Assembly (NCBI GenBank): GCA_019429145.1
Contig: JAHYJI010000014.1
Coordinates: 1 to 32,699 of the forward strand
Length of the DNA: 32,699 nt
Reading direction: 5' to 3'
Origin: Coriobacteriia bacterium
GTDB taxonomy: Bacteria; Actinomycetota; Coriobacteriia; Anaerosomatales; SLCP01
This document shows, one piece after another, positions 14,216 to 22,770 of the stretch. Numbering within the stretch: position 1 is the stretch's first letter; the number at the start of each line of letters is the position of its first letter. The position numbers were made by a program, and so were the translations under genes. The notes below the pieces were generated by a model that saw nothing but the letters and a program-made list of their open reading frames with translations, had not been told where the DNA came from and made no database searches.

Positions 14216-14454
14216 GCGTGGTCTTCGACATCATGCTGCTGGTCTTCCTCATCGTGACCGCACTGGCGGTGGCCCGCGCCAAGGACCTCCTTGGCGCAGC
14301 AATCCTCTTCTCCTCGTACAGCCTGATGATGTGCTTGCTCTGGCAGCACCGGGGAGCGCCCGACGTTGCGATGACCGAGGCCGCTGTCGGTGCGGGCATC
14401 ACGACCGTACTCTTCTTGGTCGCCATCGGACGGACGACGAGGCGAGAGAAGTGA
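14212..14454 (+). CDS. MbhD-like (DUF4040) subunit, the detached C-terminal part of MrpA
   Basis: This 80-residue protein has three helices. The conserved segment AKDLLGAAILFSSYSLMMCLLW leads into GAPDVAMTEAAVGAGITTVLFL, the MbhD/DUF4040 signature, which resembles part of NuoJ. In Bacillus-type Mrp systems this sequence lies in the C-terminal portion of MrpA. In Pyrococcus-type complexes it is a separate gene, as here. GTGA overlaps on both sides couple it to mrpG and to the MbhE-MrpB gene. Confidence 0.88.
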   Translation: MSVVFDIMLLVFLIVTALAVARAKDLLGAAILFSSYSLMMCLLWQHRGAPDVAMTEAAVGAGITTVLFLVAIGRTTRREK

Positions 14455-15194
14455 AGAAGGCATTCGTAGCAGCCCTGCTCATCGTGACAGCGATACCGCT
14501 ACTGATCGGCGTTGTCGCGCTGCCTCCCCACGGCGATCCCGACACGCCCGTACACACGCACATCTCCGCCCGCTATCTGGAGGAGGGCCGAGAGGAGGCC
14601 GGCGCCGACAATATCGTGACCGGCGTGCTGCTCAACTACCGCGGACTGGACACGGCCGGCGAGGTCACCGTCATCTTCACCGCGCTCATGGCCGGCCTCG
14701 CGGTGCTCATCTCCCACAAGAAGCAGCCAGAGGGCGATGCGACATATGATGCGGCTGAAGCCGCCGCCGAAGACGCGCCCGTCCGGGCACCCGTAAGTCC
14801 CGTGGTGAGCTTCGTCGTGCGCCTGCTCGCACCGTTCATCGCGCTGTTCGCTGTCTACGTGATCGTCAACGGACACGTGACCCCGGGAGGCGGGTTCCAG
14901 GGCGGCGCCATCCTCGGAGCGCTCTTCATCGCGCTCACCATCGTGCTCGGCCGAGAGCGGACCCGCACGCTCATGCCGCGGCTCGCGCAACCCTGGATGC
15001 AGGGAGCCGCACTGCTCACCTTCGTCGGCGTGGGCATCGTCGGAGGCGCGCTCACCGGCCACTTCCTCGGCTACCCAGCACAGGCGTCGCTACATCTGGC
15101 ACGCGAGCTGATGATGCTCGTGCTCGAAGCAGGGATCGGCCTGGGCGGCGCGGCGGTGTTTGCGACCCTCTTCCTCCAGATGGAGGCCGAGTGA
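14451..15194 (+). CDS. mrpB: MbhE-MrpB fusion subunit
   Basis: This 247-residue protein joins two usually separate parts. Residues 1 to about 95 match MbhE (the extreme C-terminus of MrpA): an N-terminal helix, then HISARYLEEG, GADNIVTGVLLNYRGLDT and a second helix. After a charged alanine-rich linker (about 95-115), residues 115-247 are MrpB/MnhB with the signature VNGHVTPGGGFQGGAILGA. GTG 14451 overlaps the MbhD-like stop, and the gene's own stop overlaps the start of mrpC. The fusion keeps the Mrp/Mbh gene order while merging two subunits. It could guide how these parts sit together in the complex. Confidence 0.9.
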   Translation: MKKAFVAALLIVTAIPLLIGVVALPPHGDPDTPVHTHISARYLEEGREEAGADNIVTGVLLNYRGLDTAGEVTVIFTALMAGLAVLISHKKQPEGDATYDAAEAAAEDAPVRAPVSPVVSFVVRLLAPFIALFAVYVIVNGHVTPGGGFQGGAILGALFIALTIVLGRERTRTLMPRLAQPWMQGAALLTFVGVGIVGGALTGHFLGYPAQASLHLARELMMLVLEAGIGLGGAAVFATLFLQMEAE

Positions 15195-15547
15195 TGCTCG
15201 AAGCGCTCTGGAACAACGTGGACTACATCGCTTCGGTGGTGCTCTTCTGCATCGGGCTCTACATCATCATCGCCAAGAACAACCTGATCAAGAAGTTCCT
15301 CGGCCTGAACATCATGGAGACGGCCGTCTTCTCCTTCATCATCGCCCTCGGCGTCATCGATGGAGGCGACGCTCCCATCATGGGCGCCGGAGCTCAGGCT
15401 CCCTTCTCCAGTCCCGTTCCGCAGGCGCTCGTGCTCACCGGCATCGTCGTAGCCGTCTCGACCACGGCACTCGCGCTCAGTCTCATCATCCGCATCTACC
15501 GCCAGTGCGGGACGATCGAAGCCGACGAGCTCAGGGAGATGGAGTAG
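15194..15547 (+). CDS. mrpC: Mrp-type antiporter subunit C (NuoK-like)
   Basis: This 117-residue MnhC/NuoK-family protein has three helices. NNLIKKFLGLNIMETAVFSF carries the NuoK-like membrane glutamate, and SSPVPQALVLTGIVVAVSTTALALSL is the MnhC signature. Two starts are possible: GTG 15191 and ATG 15194. ATG is chosen because GGAGG at 15182-15186 is seven bases upstream. The stop is immediately followed by the ATG of mrpD. Confidence 0.93.
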   Translation: MLEALWNNVDYIASVVLFCIGLYIIIAKNNLIKKFLGLNIMETAVFSFIIALGVIDGGDAPIMGAGAQAPFSSPVPQALVLTGIVVAVSTTALALSLIIRIYRQCGTIEADELREME

Positions 15548-17044
15548 ATGGCTGCCTGGCCACACTGGCTCCCGCTCGTGGTGTTCGCGCCTCTGCTGGG
15601 TGCGGTGCTCACGCCGATCGTTTCGCTGCGCAGCCGACACGTCGCTCCGTGGTGGGCGCTCGCAGTGATGTCGGTGACCTCGGTAGCCGCTCTGTTCCTG
15701 GTGCTGAGGGTCGCTTCGGAAGGCCCCTTCTCGTACCTGCCCGGCGGGTGGCAGCCTCCGTACGGTATCGAACTGCGCTTCGACGAGTTCAGCGCGGTGA
15801 TCAGCGTGATCTGCCTCATCGGGTGGCTCGCGGTCCTCTACTCGCTGCGATACATCGAGTGGCTCCGGGAGGTCCCCAAGGAGCGCATCCCCTACTACTA
15901 CGCCCTGCTTCTGCTCAACCTCGGCGGCATGATCGGGTTCGTCGTCACGGGCGACCTGTTCAACCTCTTCGTCTTCCTCGAGATCCTCTCGCTCTCGGCG
16001 TATGCGCTGGTGGCGTTCAGCGGGGAGCACATCGCGGAGATGGCGGCGTTCAAGTATCTGCTGATGGGTGCTATCTCCTCGCTACTCGTGCTGTTCTCCG
16101 TCGGGATCATCTTCGGTATCACCGGCAGCCTCAACATGGCCGACGTGGCAACGCGGATCGGTCAGCTCGACTCCGCGGCGCCGGCCGCACTCGCCCTTGC
16201 CATGCTGGCGATCGGGTTCATGGTCAAAGCCGCACTCTTTCCCGTGCACATCTGGCTACCCGACGCTCACGCCATCGCCCCGAGCCCGATCAGCGCGGTG
16301 CTTTCGGGCCTCGTGGTCAAGGTCGGGATCATCGGCCTGATCCGCGTGTACCAGATCTACTACACCTCGGGCGTCCTCGATCTCCACACCCTCAACCAGG
16401 TGCTCGTCTGGCTCGGAGCGATCTCGATCGTGATGGGGGCGTTCTTCGCGATCTTCCAGGACGACATCAAGCTCATGCTCGCCTACTCGACCATCTCCAA
16501 CGTTGGCTACATCGTGATGGGGCTGGGCCTGTCGACGAACTTCAGCGTGATCGGCGGCAGCGTGCACGTCTTCAACCATGCCCTCATCAAGGCCACCCTC
16601 TTCCTGGCGGCAGGGGCGCTGATCTACCGGACCGGCTACCGGACCCTCACCGACCTGCGCGGCATCGGGCGTTCGATGCCGCTCACCTGCATCGCCATCT
16701 CTATCGGCGCCATCTCGATCGTCGGCATCCCGCCGACAGCGGGGTTCCTGTGCAAGTGGTACATCGCGCTCGGCGCGTTCGAAGCGGACCAGCCGTTCTT
16801 CGGCTTCGCGCTGATCTTCGGAGCTCTGTTCATCTTCATCTACTACATCCGCATGGTGAATGCGTTCTACTTCCAGGCACCGGTCCACCCGGAGATCCTC
16901 GAGGTCACCGAGGCGCCGCTCTCGATGCTCGCTCCCACGCTGTTTCTCGCCTCGCTCTGCCTGATCATGGGGATCCTCGGCCGGATCCCACTTGCCTTTA
17001 TCGAGCCCGCAGCGGCCCGTCTGCTCGCACCGTTAGGAGGCTGA
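15548..17044 (+). CDS. mrpD: Mrp-type antiporter subunit D (NuoM/N-like)
   Basis: This 498-residue proton-conducting antiporter-like subunit keeps all landmark membrane residues. E145 lies in the TM5 segment FVFLEILSLSAYAL, K227 in TM7 (FMVKAALFPVHIWLPDAH) and K258 in TM8 (LVVKVG). FQDDIKLMLAYSTISNVGYI follows, and FLCKWYIALG carries a later lysine. MrpD forms one ion-translocating path in the complex. It begins directly after the mrpC stop and ends one base before the next gene. It is the best match in this operon to canonical MrpD because of its position right after C. Confidence 0.93.
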   Translation: MAAWPHWLPLVVFAPLLGAVLTPIVSLRSRHVAPWWALAVMSVTSVAALFLVLRVASEGPFSYLPGGWQPPYGIELRFDEFSAVISVICLIGWLAVLYSLRYIEWLREVPKERIPYYYALLLLNLGGMIGFVVTGDLFNLFVFLEILSLSAYALVAFSGEHIAEMAAFKYLLMGAISSLLVLFSVGIIFGITGSLNMADVATRIGQLDSAAPAALALAMLAIGFMVKAALFPVHIWLPDAHAIAPSPISAVLSGLVVKVGIIGLIRVYQIYYTSGVLDLHTLNQVLVWLGAISIVMGAFFAIFQDDIKLMLAYSTISNVGYIVMGLGLSTNFSVIGGSVHVFNHALIKATLFLAAGALIYRTGYRTLTDLRGIGRSMPLTCIAISIGAISIVGIPPTAGFLCKWYIALGAFEADQPFFGFALIFGALFIFIYYIRMVNAFYFQAPVHPEILEVTEAPLSMLAPTLFLASLCLIMGILGRIPLAFIEPAAARLLAPLGG

Positions 17045-17045
17045 G

Positions 17046-18521
17046 ATGGAAGTCACCGATATCCGGGTGATCCTGGCTCCGGCCATCTCGCTCCTCTGCG
17101 CCGCCCTGGTCTTTGTGGCCGGGTCGAACAAGCACTGGCGCCGTTTCTGGATGCTGTCTGCCGCAACCCTCAAGCTCGGCGTGGTCATGTCGATGCTGCC
17201 AGGCTCGCTGCAGGGCACCGTGTACACCTGGGACATGATCGACTTCACCCCCGGAATCGGACTGGCGTTCCGGGCCGACGCCCTGGGGATGTTCTTCGCG
17301 GCCGTCTCCTCGACCCTGTGGGTGATCACCACCATCTACGCGATCGGCTACATGACCGGTGACGAGCACCGGGTGCGCTTCTTCGGGTTCTTCGCGCTGT
17401 GCGTCTCGACGACCGTCGGCCTCGCCTTCGCGGAGAACCTGCTGACGTTCTTCCTCTTCTACGAGATGCTGACGATCTGCACCTACCCGCTGGTCATCCA
17501 CGACGAGACACCCGATGCGCTCAAGGCCGGGCGCAAGTACCTCACCTACACGCTCATCGGGGGCGCCTTCATCATGGTCGGCTCGGTCATCGTCTACGAC
17601 GCGACCGGTACGCTCAGTCTCGGCCATCCGGGCATCCTCTCGGCCGAGCTCGGGACGCGCACGCTGCTGCTGATCTTCGTCTCGCTCGTGGGCGGCTTCG
17701 CGGTCAAGGCCGCGGTCATGCCGCTTCACGGCTGGCTGCCGAGCGCGATGGTCGCGCCCACCCCGGTGAGCGCTCTGCTGCACGCCGTCGCCGTGGTCAA
17801 GGCGGGAGCGTTCGGCATCCTGCGCACCATCTACAACGTCTTCGGCGTCGATCTGCTGGAGGAGATCGGCTTCGCCGTCCCACTCATGTGGATAGCCGCC
17901 TTCACCATCCTCGCGGCCTCGCTCGTCGCCATCTTCCAGGACAACATCAAGCGCCGGCTCGCCTTCTCGACCATCAGCCAGCTCTCCTACATCGTGCTCG
18001 GCGCCGCGCTGCTCACCCCGTTCGCGGCCACAGCCGCCATCGTGCACATCGCCAACCAGGCTTTCGCCAAGATCACGATGTTCTTCGTGGCGGGCGCCAT
18101 CCAGCGCACCACGGGCAAGACCAACGTCCACGAGCTCGCGGGCATCGGCTACCGGATGCCCTGGACGATGGGGGCCTTCACCGTCGCTGCGCTGAGCTTC
18201 ATCGGCATGCCGCTCTTCGCCGGCTTCATCACAAAGTGGTACCTCTCGCTCGGTGCGCTGGAGTCCGGAGAGTACTGGGTGCTGGCCGTGATGATCGCGA
18301 GCGCGATGCTCAACGCCGCATACTTCCTGCCCATCGTCTACCTGGCCTTCTTCAAAGCGCCGCCGGGCACGAAGCTGCGGGTGGCCGAGGCGCGGCCGAC
18401 CCTGCTGATATCGACCCTGGTGGCCGCCGCGTACGTGATCGTGCTCGGTACGACCGCCGAGGTGCCCGGCATGCCGTTCTCGCTCGCTCAGGCAGCCGTG
18501 CACTTCGTGTTCGGGATGTGA
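17046..18521 (+). CDS. NuoL/M-type antiporter subunit, first additional copy
   Basis: This 491-residue antiporter-like membrane subunit has E140 (FYEMLTICTYPLVIHDETPD), K221 (FAVKAAVMPLHGWLPSAM) and K252 (VVKAG), plus FQDNIKRRLAFSTISQLSYI and FITKWYLSLG. The motif HGWLPSAMVAPTPVSALLHAVAVVKAG, split over two helices, is closer to NuoL or the N-terminal part of MrpA than to MrpD. It lacks the MrpA C-terminal domains, which are encoded as separate genes upstream. It follows mrpD by a single base. It probably serves as a second ion-translocating module. Confidence 0.88.
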   Translation: MEVTDIRVILAPAISLLCAALVFVAGSNKHWRRFWMLSAATLKLGVVMSMLPGSLQGTVYTWDMIDFTPGIGLAFRADALGMFFAAVSSTLWVITTIYAIGYMTGDEHRVRFFGFFALCVSTTVGLAFAENLLTFFLFYEMLTICTYPLVIHDETPDALKAGRKYLTYTLIGGAFIMVGSVIVYDATGTLSLGHPGILSAELGTRTLLLIFVSLVGGFAVKAAVMPLHGWLPSAMVAPTPVSALLHAVAVVKAGAFGILRTIYNVFGVDLLEEIGFAVPLMWIAAFTILAASLVAIFQDNIKRRLAFSTISQLSYIVLGAALLTPFAATAAIVHIANQAFAKITMFFVAGAIQRTTGKTNVHELAGIGYRMPWTMGAFTVAALSFIGMPLFAGFITKWYLSLGALESGEYWVLAVMIASAMLNAAYFLPIVYLAFFKAPPGTKLRVAEARPTLLISTLVAAAYVIVLGTTAEVPGMPFSLAQAAVHFVFGM

Positions 18522-18529
18522 GGGGTGAT
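18521..18529 (+). promoter_or_regulatory. Ribosome-binding site favouring ATG 18534
   Basis: AGGGGTGAT overlaps the stop of the preceding gene and closely matches the anti-Shine-Dalgarno complement, with suitable spacing to ATG 18534. The alternative GTG at 18525 lies inside this site and is less likely. Confidence 0.5.
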
Positions 18530-18533
18530 CGGG

Positions 18534-20030
18534 ATGACCGGGAGGCTCGTAACGTCGGTGATGCCCGTCGCAGCGGTGTTTCTGCCGCTGGCGGGGGTCG
18601 TCGCCGGTCTCGTGCTCGGACGCATCTCCGGGCGCGCCCGTGCGTGGGGCCTCGGGGCCATCTGTGCGGCTACCGCCGCGCTGACGATCGCGCTCATCCC
18701 GGGCGTCCTGGACGGATCGGTGTACGAGATCTACCTGCTGAGGCTCACCCCGGTCATCTGGATCCACCTGAGGGTCGATGCGATGGGAGCGCTCTTCGCC
18801 GCAACGGCCGCTCTGTTGTGGCTGCTCGCGCTCGTCTACTCGGTCGGATACATGGCCGACGGGCACCGGCTCGGCCGCTACTACGCGTTCTTCATGCTCT
18901 GCCTGAGCTGGACGCTCGGCGTGGCGTACGCCGGCAACCTGCTCACGTTCCTGATCTTCTACGAACTCTTCTCCATCCTGACCTACCCGCTTGTCGTTCA
19001 CGAGGAGACGCCGGAGGCGATGGCGGCGGGCACCAAGTACATCATCTACATCCTGATGGGCGGGAGCCTCGTGCTGCTCGGGGTGGTGTTCACCTTCTTC
19101 CTCGCCGGCGACCAGACGCTTACCGCGGGAGGCATCCTCAACGCGACGATGGACCGCACCTCGCTGCTCGTCATCTTCTGGTGCTTCATCGTCGGGTTCG
19201 GCGTGAAGGCCGCGCTCGTCCCTCTGCACGGGTGGGTCCCCGACGCTCATCCCGCGGCCCCCGCGCCCTTCTCGGCGGTGCTGTCCGGCGTGATGGTGGC
19301 GGCAGGGTCATTCGGCATCATGCGCGTCGTCTTCCAGGTGTTCGGCACGGAGCTGCTTGCCGAGCTGGGGGTGATGCCGGTATTGGCGGGTATCGCCGCC
19401 TTCACCGTGGTGTTCGCGGCCGTCCTCGCGGTCGGCCAGGACAACATCAAGCGCCGGCTCGCGTACTCGACGATCAGCCAGATGGGTTACGTCGCGCTCG
19501 GCGTGGGGCTGCTCGGTGCCGAAGCGACGATCGGGGCGCTCGTGCACATCACGAACCACGCGTTCATGAAGGGGACGCTCTTCCTCTGTGCCGGCCTGCT
19601 CATCAAGCGCGCCGGCATCCACAACGTGAGCGAGATGGCGGGGGCGGCCAAGCGCATGCCCGTGACGATGGCGGCGTTCGCGCTCGCCACCCTCGGGATG
19701 ATCGGCACACCGCCGCTGTCCGGATTCATCAGCAAGTGGTATCTGGGCCTGGGCATCCTCGACGCCGATCAGCCGCTCTACCTGGCCGTGTTGCTGGGCG
19801 GAGCGCTGCTCGCGGCGATCTACCTGCTGCCGATCGTCTACGCCGCCTACTTCAAGAAGCCACCCACCATCGCGGCGGAGGACACGGGTGAGGGCGCGGA
19901 GGCGCCCGCCTCGATGCTCGTGCCGACGGTGATCGCCTCGGCGCTCACGCTCGTGCTCGGACTCGCCGCAACCGTACCCGGATTCCCCTACTCGCTCGCA
20001 CGCATGGCCACCGAAGCGTTCTTCCGCTAG
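18534..20030 (+). CDS. NuoL/M-type antiporter subunit lacking the TM8 lysine, second additional copy
   Basis: This 498-residue protein is homologous to the preceding subunit. It keeps E144 (FYELFSILTYPLVVHEETPE), K225 (FGVKAALVPLHGWVPDAH), QDNIKRRLAYSTISQMGY and FISKWYLGLG. In TM8 the other three paralogues have Val-Lys or Ile-Lys followed by Val/Ala-Gly, but here the sequence is MVAAG: A256 stands where the lysine should be. In complex I relatives that lysine is part of the central proton path. The subunit may therefore carry a different ion, work more slowly or be structural. A start at GTG 18525 would add three residues. Confidence 0.87.
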   Translation: MTGRLVTSVMPVAAVFLPLAGVVAGLVLGRISGRARAWGLGAICAATAALTIALIPGVLDGSVYEIYLLRLTPVIWIHLRVDAMGALFAATAALLWLLALVYSVGYMADGHRLGRYYAFFMLCLSWTLGVAYAGNLLTFLIFYELFSILTYPLVVHEETPEAMAAGTKYIIYILMGGSLVLLGVVFTFFLAGDQTLTAGGILNATMDRTSLLVIFWCFIVGFGVKAALVPLHGWVPDAHPAAPAPFSAVLSGVMVAAGSFGIMRVVFQVFGTELLAELGVMPVLAGIAAFTVVFAAVLAVGQDNIKRRLAYSTISQMGYVALGVGLLGAEATIGALVHITNHAFMKGTLFLCAGLLIKRAGIHNVSEMAGAAKRMPVTMAAFALATLGMIGTPPLSGFISKWYLGLGILDADQPLYLAVLLGGALLAAIYLLPIVYAAYFKKPPTIAAEDTGEGAEAPASMLVPTVIASALTLVLGLAATVPGFPYSLARMATEAFFR

Positions 20031-20039
20031 GAGACCGAC

Positions 20040-22691
20040 GTGCACGAAGCCGCGGACATCGCCTACCACCCGCTGCCGGCACTGCTGGTGCTCTGGCCGC
20101 TGCTGTGCGCGCTCGCGGTGCGTCCTCTCGGCAAGTGGCGCGAGGACGTGCGCAACGGCTTCGTGCTCTTCGCGACCGGTGTGACCCTGCTCGGAGCGGC
20201 CGCGCTCATCCCGGTGCTCTCGGCCGAGCACAAGATCACAGCCGAGATCCCGGTGCTCATCGGCAAGCTGCACTTCGTGGTCGACCCCTTCGGGATGCTC
20301 TTCGCACTCTTCACGACGTTCGTGTGGTTCGCCGCGACGCTGCACGCCCTCGACTACATGCAGCACGAGACGAACCGCGACCGGTTCTACACGACGAGCC
20401 TCGTCGTGCTCGGCGCGATGCTCGGCGTCGTGCTCGCCGGAGACCTCATCACGCTCTACCTGTTCTTCGAGGTGCTCGGGCTGGTGGCGTTCCTCTTCGT
20501 CATCCATACCGAGACCGACGAGGCCAAACGCGCCTCGGTCAAGTACCTCTGGATGACGGTGCTCGGAGGATTCTCGCTCGTCGGCGGGATCTTCCTCACC
20601 TACGCGCTGGGGCACACCGGCGCGATCGGGCCGATCCCTCTCGAGGGAGGCACGGAGACCCTTCGTTGGGTCACGTTCGGACTCCTTGTGTTGGGGTTCG
20701 GTGTGAAAGCGGGCATGTTGCCCGTCCACGTGTGGCTCCCCGACGCCCACCCGGTCGCGCCGTCCCCGGCGAGCGCGCTGCTCTCCGGCGTGATGATCAA
20801 GGCCGGCGCGTACGGTATCTTCCGTACGGTCACCGCGCTCTTCCGCCCCGAGGTGGTCGAGGAGGTCTCCGAGGAGCTCTGGCACATGACGAGCGACTTC
20901 GGGCTCGTCGTGCTGTGGATCGGCATCGCGACGATGTCGATCGGTGTGACCCTCGCACTCGGCCAGCACAACGCCAAGCGCATGCTCGCCTACCACAGCG
21001 TGAGCCAGATGGGCTTCATCCTCGTGGGCATCGGTGCAGCGGGCTACCTCGGCTCGCACGGTGCGATGGGCGTGGCAGGCGGCCTGCTGCACGTCGTCAA
21101 CCACGCGCTGTTCAAAGGTGCGCTCTTCCTCGGGATCGGGGCGGTGGCGTTTCGGACCGGTGAGCTGAACATGTACAAGCTCGGCGGCTTGTGGCGCAAG
21201 ATGCCGTGGACCTTCGTCTTCATGCTCATCGCCGCGGCGGGCATCACCGGCGTGCCGTTGCTCAATGGATTCGTGAGCAAGTGCCTCATCCACCACGCAC
21301 TCGTCGAGGCCTACGAGGTACGCCATCTGATGTCGCTCGACATCGCCGAAAAGATCTACGTCCTGACGTGCGGCGGCACCGCGTGCTCGTTCATCAAGCT
21401 CATCGGCCTGGTGTTCCTCGGCAAGCCCAAGACCGAGTACGGGCCCGAGGTGCGCGAGGCGCCACCGAGGATGCTGACCGCGCTCGGCCTGCTCTCGGCT
21501 GCCATGCTCGTGATCGGCATCCGTCCCCACATCGTGCTCAGAGGCGTGTTCGCACCGGGGCTGCACGAGTGGGCGCTCCACTCCGACCTGCTCGAGTACT
21601 ACCTCGAGCACTACTTCCTGAGCCCGGCCGACCTGATGTCGGTGGTCGTGGCGTTCGCCATCGGCGCAACGGTCTTCGTCGTGGGCATGAGGTTCGGACT
21701 CTTCCACCTGCACGCGCCTAGGTGGTTCGGGGTCGACTACTGGTACGGCGTGCTCGCACGCACCTTCCTGCGGGTGTGCGAGTGGGTCGGTGGCTGGTAC
21801 GAGCGCTACCTCCGCTTCGCCTCCCGCAGCCTGCGCTCGATCCGGCTCGGCTACCGCTCGATGTACGCCCGCGTGGAGCGGGGCTGGCGACGCACGGTCA
21901 TCACCATCACGACGGGCGCACCGGGGCCGCGCAACCAGCACTTCATCCAGAACGCCTACATCGCTCTGGAGCGCGAGCGCCAGGCCACCGTCCGCTACGC
22001 CGTGACCCGCGCGCACGAGTGGCTCCGGGCGACGCCTGACACCGAGCCTGCGCGCAGCACCGCTACGGTCGACGCGGTGCGCGACATCGCCTCGTACATG
22101 GCGACCCGTCAGATGAACCAGCGCATGAACGTGCTGACAGACATGGTGAGGACCGGTGAGATCGAGGCGGCACGACACAGCTTCGACGACGTGCTCGCCG
22201 AGGTGCGCCTCTTCCGCGATGGTGTCGCGCACACCGCCATCGAGCTGGCCCAGCGCAGGATGACCGGCGAGGACGTCATCCGTGAGATCTCAGCCGAGGT
22301 GAACCGCATCTCGAGCGAGGAGCGGTTCGACCGCCGGCTGCGAGCCGCCACGGCACGCATACATCCCGCGATCCCGCGCGTGCAGAGCATCGGGGCATCC
22401 GCACGCGACGCGATGCCCACGCCCGCGCTCGTGACCGAGTGGCGGGTACGCGGTCTGGGACGGTTCGAACGAGCGTCCCGCTGGCTCGTCGAAATCGTCA
22501 GGCTCGTCGTCGAGGTCACGACCCAGGAGCGGTCGAACTGGATGCTCTCGGACCGCCTCGACCAGGAGACCATCATCGAGATGCGCCGCAACATCCAACG
22601 CTACGCACGCGACATGAGCTTCAACATGGCGATGATTCTCGTGGTGCTGGTGGTCTTCGTCCTGAGCATCGCCGCCGGCATCGAGCGGTAG
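20040..22691 (+). CDS. NuoL-type antiporter subunit with long C-terminal extension
   Basis: This 883-residue protein starts at GTG after TAGGAGACC. Residues 1 to about 555 are an antiporter-like core: E144 (FFEVLGLVAFLFVIHTETDE), K223 (FGVKAGMLPVHVWLPDAH), K254 (MIKAG), and GQHNAKRMLAYHSVSQMGF. WFGVDYWYGVLART follows, like the segment before the lateral helix in NuoL. Residues about 575-860 are highly charged and mostly helical, with many Arg and Glu, then one terminal membrane helix at about 862-880 (MAMILVVLVVFVLSIAAG). The order core, long polar helical part, last helix recalls the NuoL lateral helix plus TM16, but the polar part is far larger. I recognise no domain in it. It ends the operon. 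Confidence 0.87.
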   Translation: MHEAADIAYHPLPALLVLWPLLCALAVRPLGKWREDVRNGFVLFATGVTLLGAAALIPVLSAEHKITAEIPVLIGKLHFVVDPFGMLFALFTTFVWFAATLHALDYMQHETNRDRFYTTSLVVLGAMLGVVLAGDLITLYLFFEVLGLVAFLFVIHTETDEAKRASVKYLWMTVLGGFSLVGGIFLTYALGHTGAIGPIPLEGGTETLRWVTFGLLVLGFGVKAGMLPVHVWLPDAHPVAPSPASALLSGVMIKAGAYGIFRTVTALFRPEVVEEVSEELWHMTSDFGLVVLWIGIATMSIGVTLALGQHNAKRMLAYHSVSQMGFILVGIGAAGYLGSHGAMGVAGGLLHVVNHALFKGALFLGIGAVAFRTGELNMYKLGGLWRKMPWTFVFMLIAAAGITGVPLLNGFVSKCLIHHALVEAYEVRHLMSLDIAEKIYVLTCGGTACSFIKLIGLVFLGKPKTEYGPEVREAPPRMLTALGLLSAAMLVIGIRPHIVLRGVFAPGLHEWALHSDLLEYYLEHYFLSPADLMSVVVAFAIGATVFVVGMRFGLFHLHAPRWFGVDYWYGVLARTFLRVCEWVGGWYERYLRFASRSLRSIRLGYRSMYARVERGWRRTVITITTGAPGPRNQHFIQNAYIALERERQATVRYAVTRAHEWLRATPDTEPARSTATVDAVRDIASYMATRQMNQRMNVLTDMVRTGEIEAARHSFDDVLAEVRLFRDGVAHTAIELAQRRMTGEDVIREISAEVNRISSEERFDRRLRAATARIHPAIPRVQSIGASARDAMPTPALVTEWRVRGLGRFERASRWLVEIVRLVVEVTTQERSNWMLSDRLDQETIIEMRRNIQRYARDMSFNMAMILVVLVVFVLSIAAGIER

Positions 22692-22705
22692 AGGCTGCCC
22701 GGGCG

Positions 22706-22733
22706 TTGCATCCGACGTGCAGCGGAGTAGACT
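22706..22733 (+). promoter_or_regulatory. Possible promoter of the solute-binding protein gene
   Basis: TTGCAT (22706-22711) and TAGACT (22728-22733) are 16 bases apart in the 79-base gap after the antiporter operon. The start codon follows 38 bases later with GGAGGG upstream. The gene could also be read from the operon, as no terminator is visible. Confidence 0.42.
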
Positions 22734-22770
22734 TGTTCCGTCAACGTACCGTCGTGGAGGGACCCGCACC

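Noticed and set aside
19308-22232. 974-codon open frame on the minus strand, and similar long frames opposite other genes (for example 16998-19250 minus and 2247-4373 plus)
   Set aside because: They lie antisense to recognised conserved genes, have low-complexity Arg/Asp/Glu/His-rich translations and are a normal by-product of very GC-rich codon usage.
13134-22691. Complex I or membrane-bound hydrogenase operon
   Set aside because: No NuoB/C/D/H/I, hydrogenase large or small subunit or ferredoxin-like gene occurs; E, F, G, B and C are Mrp-specific.
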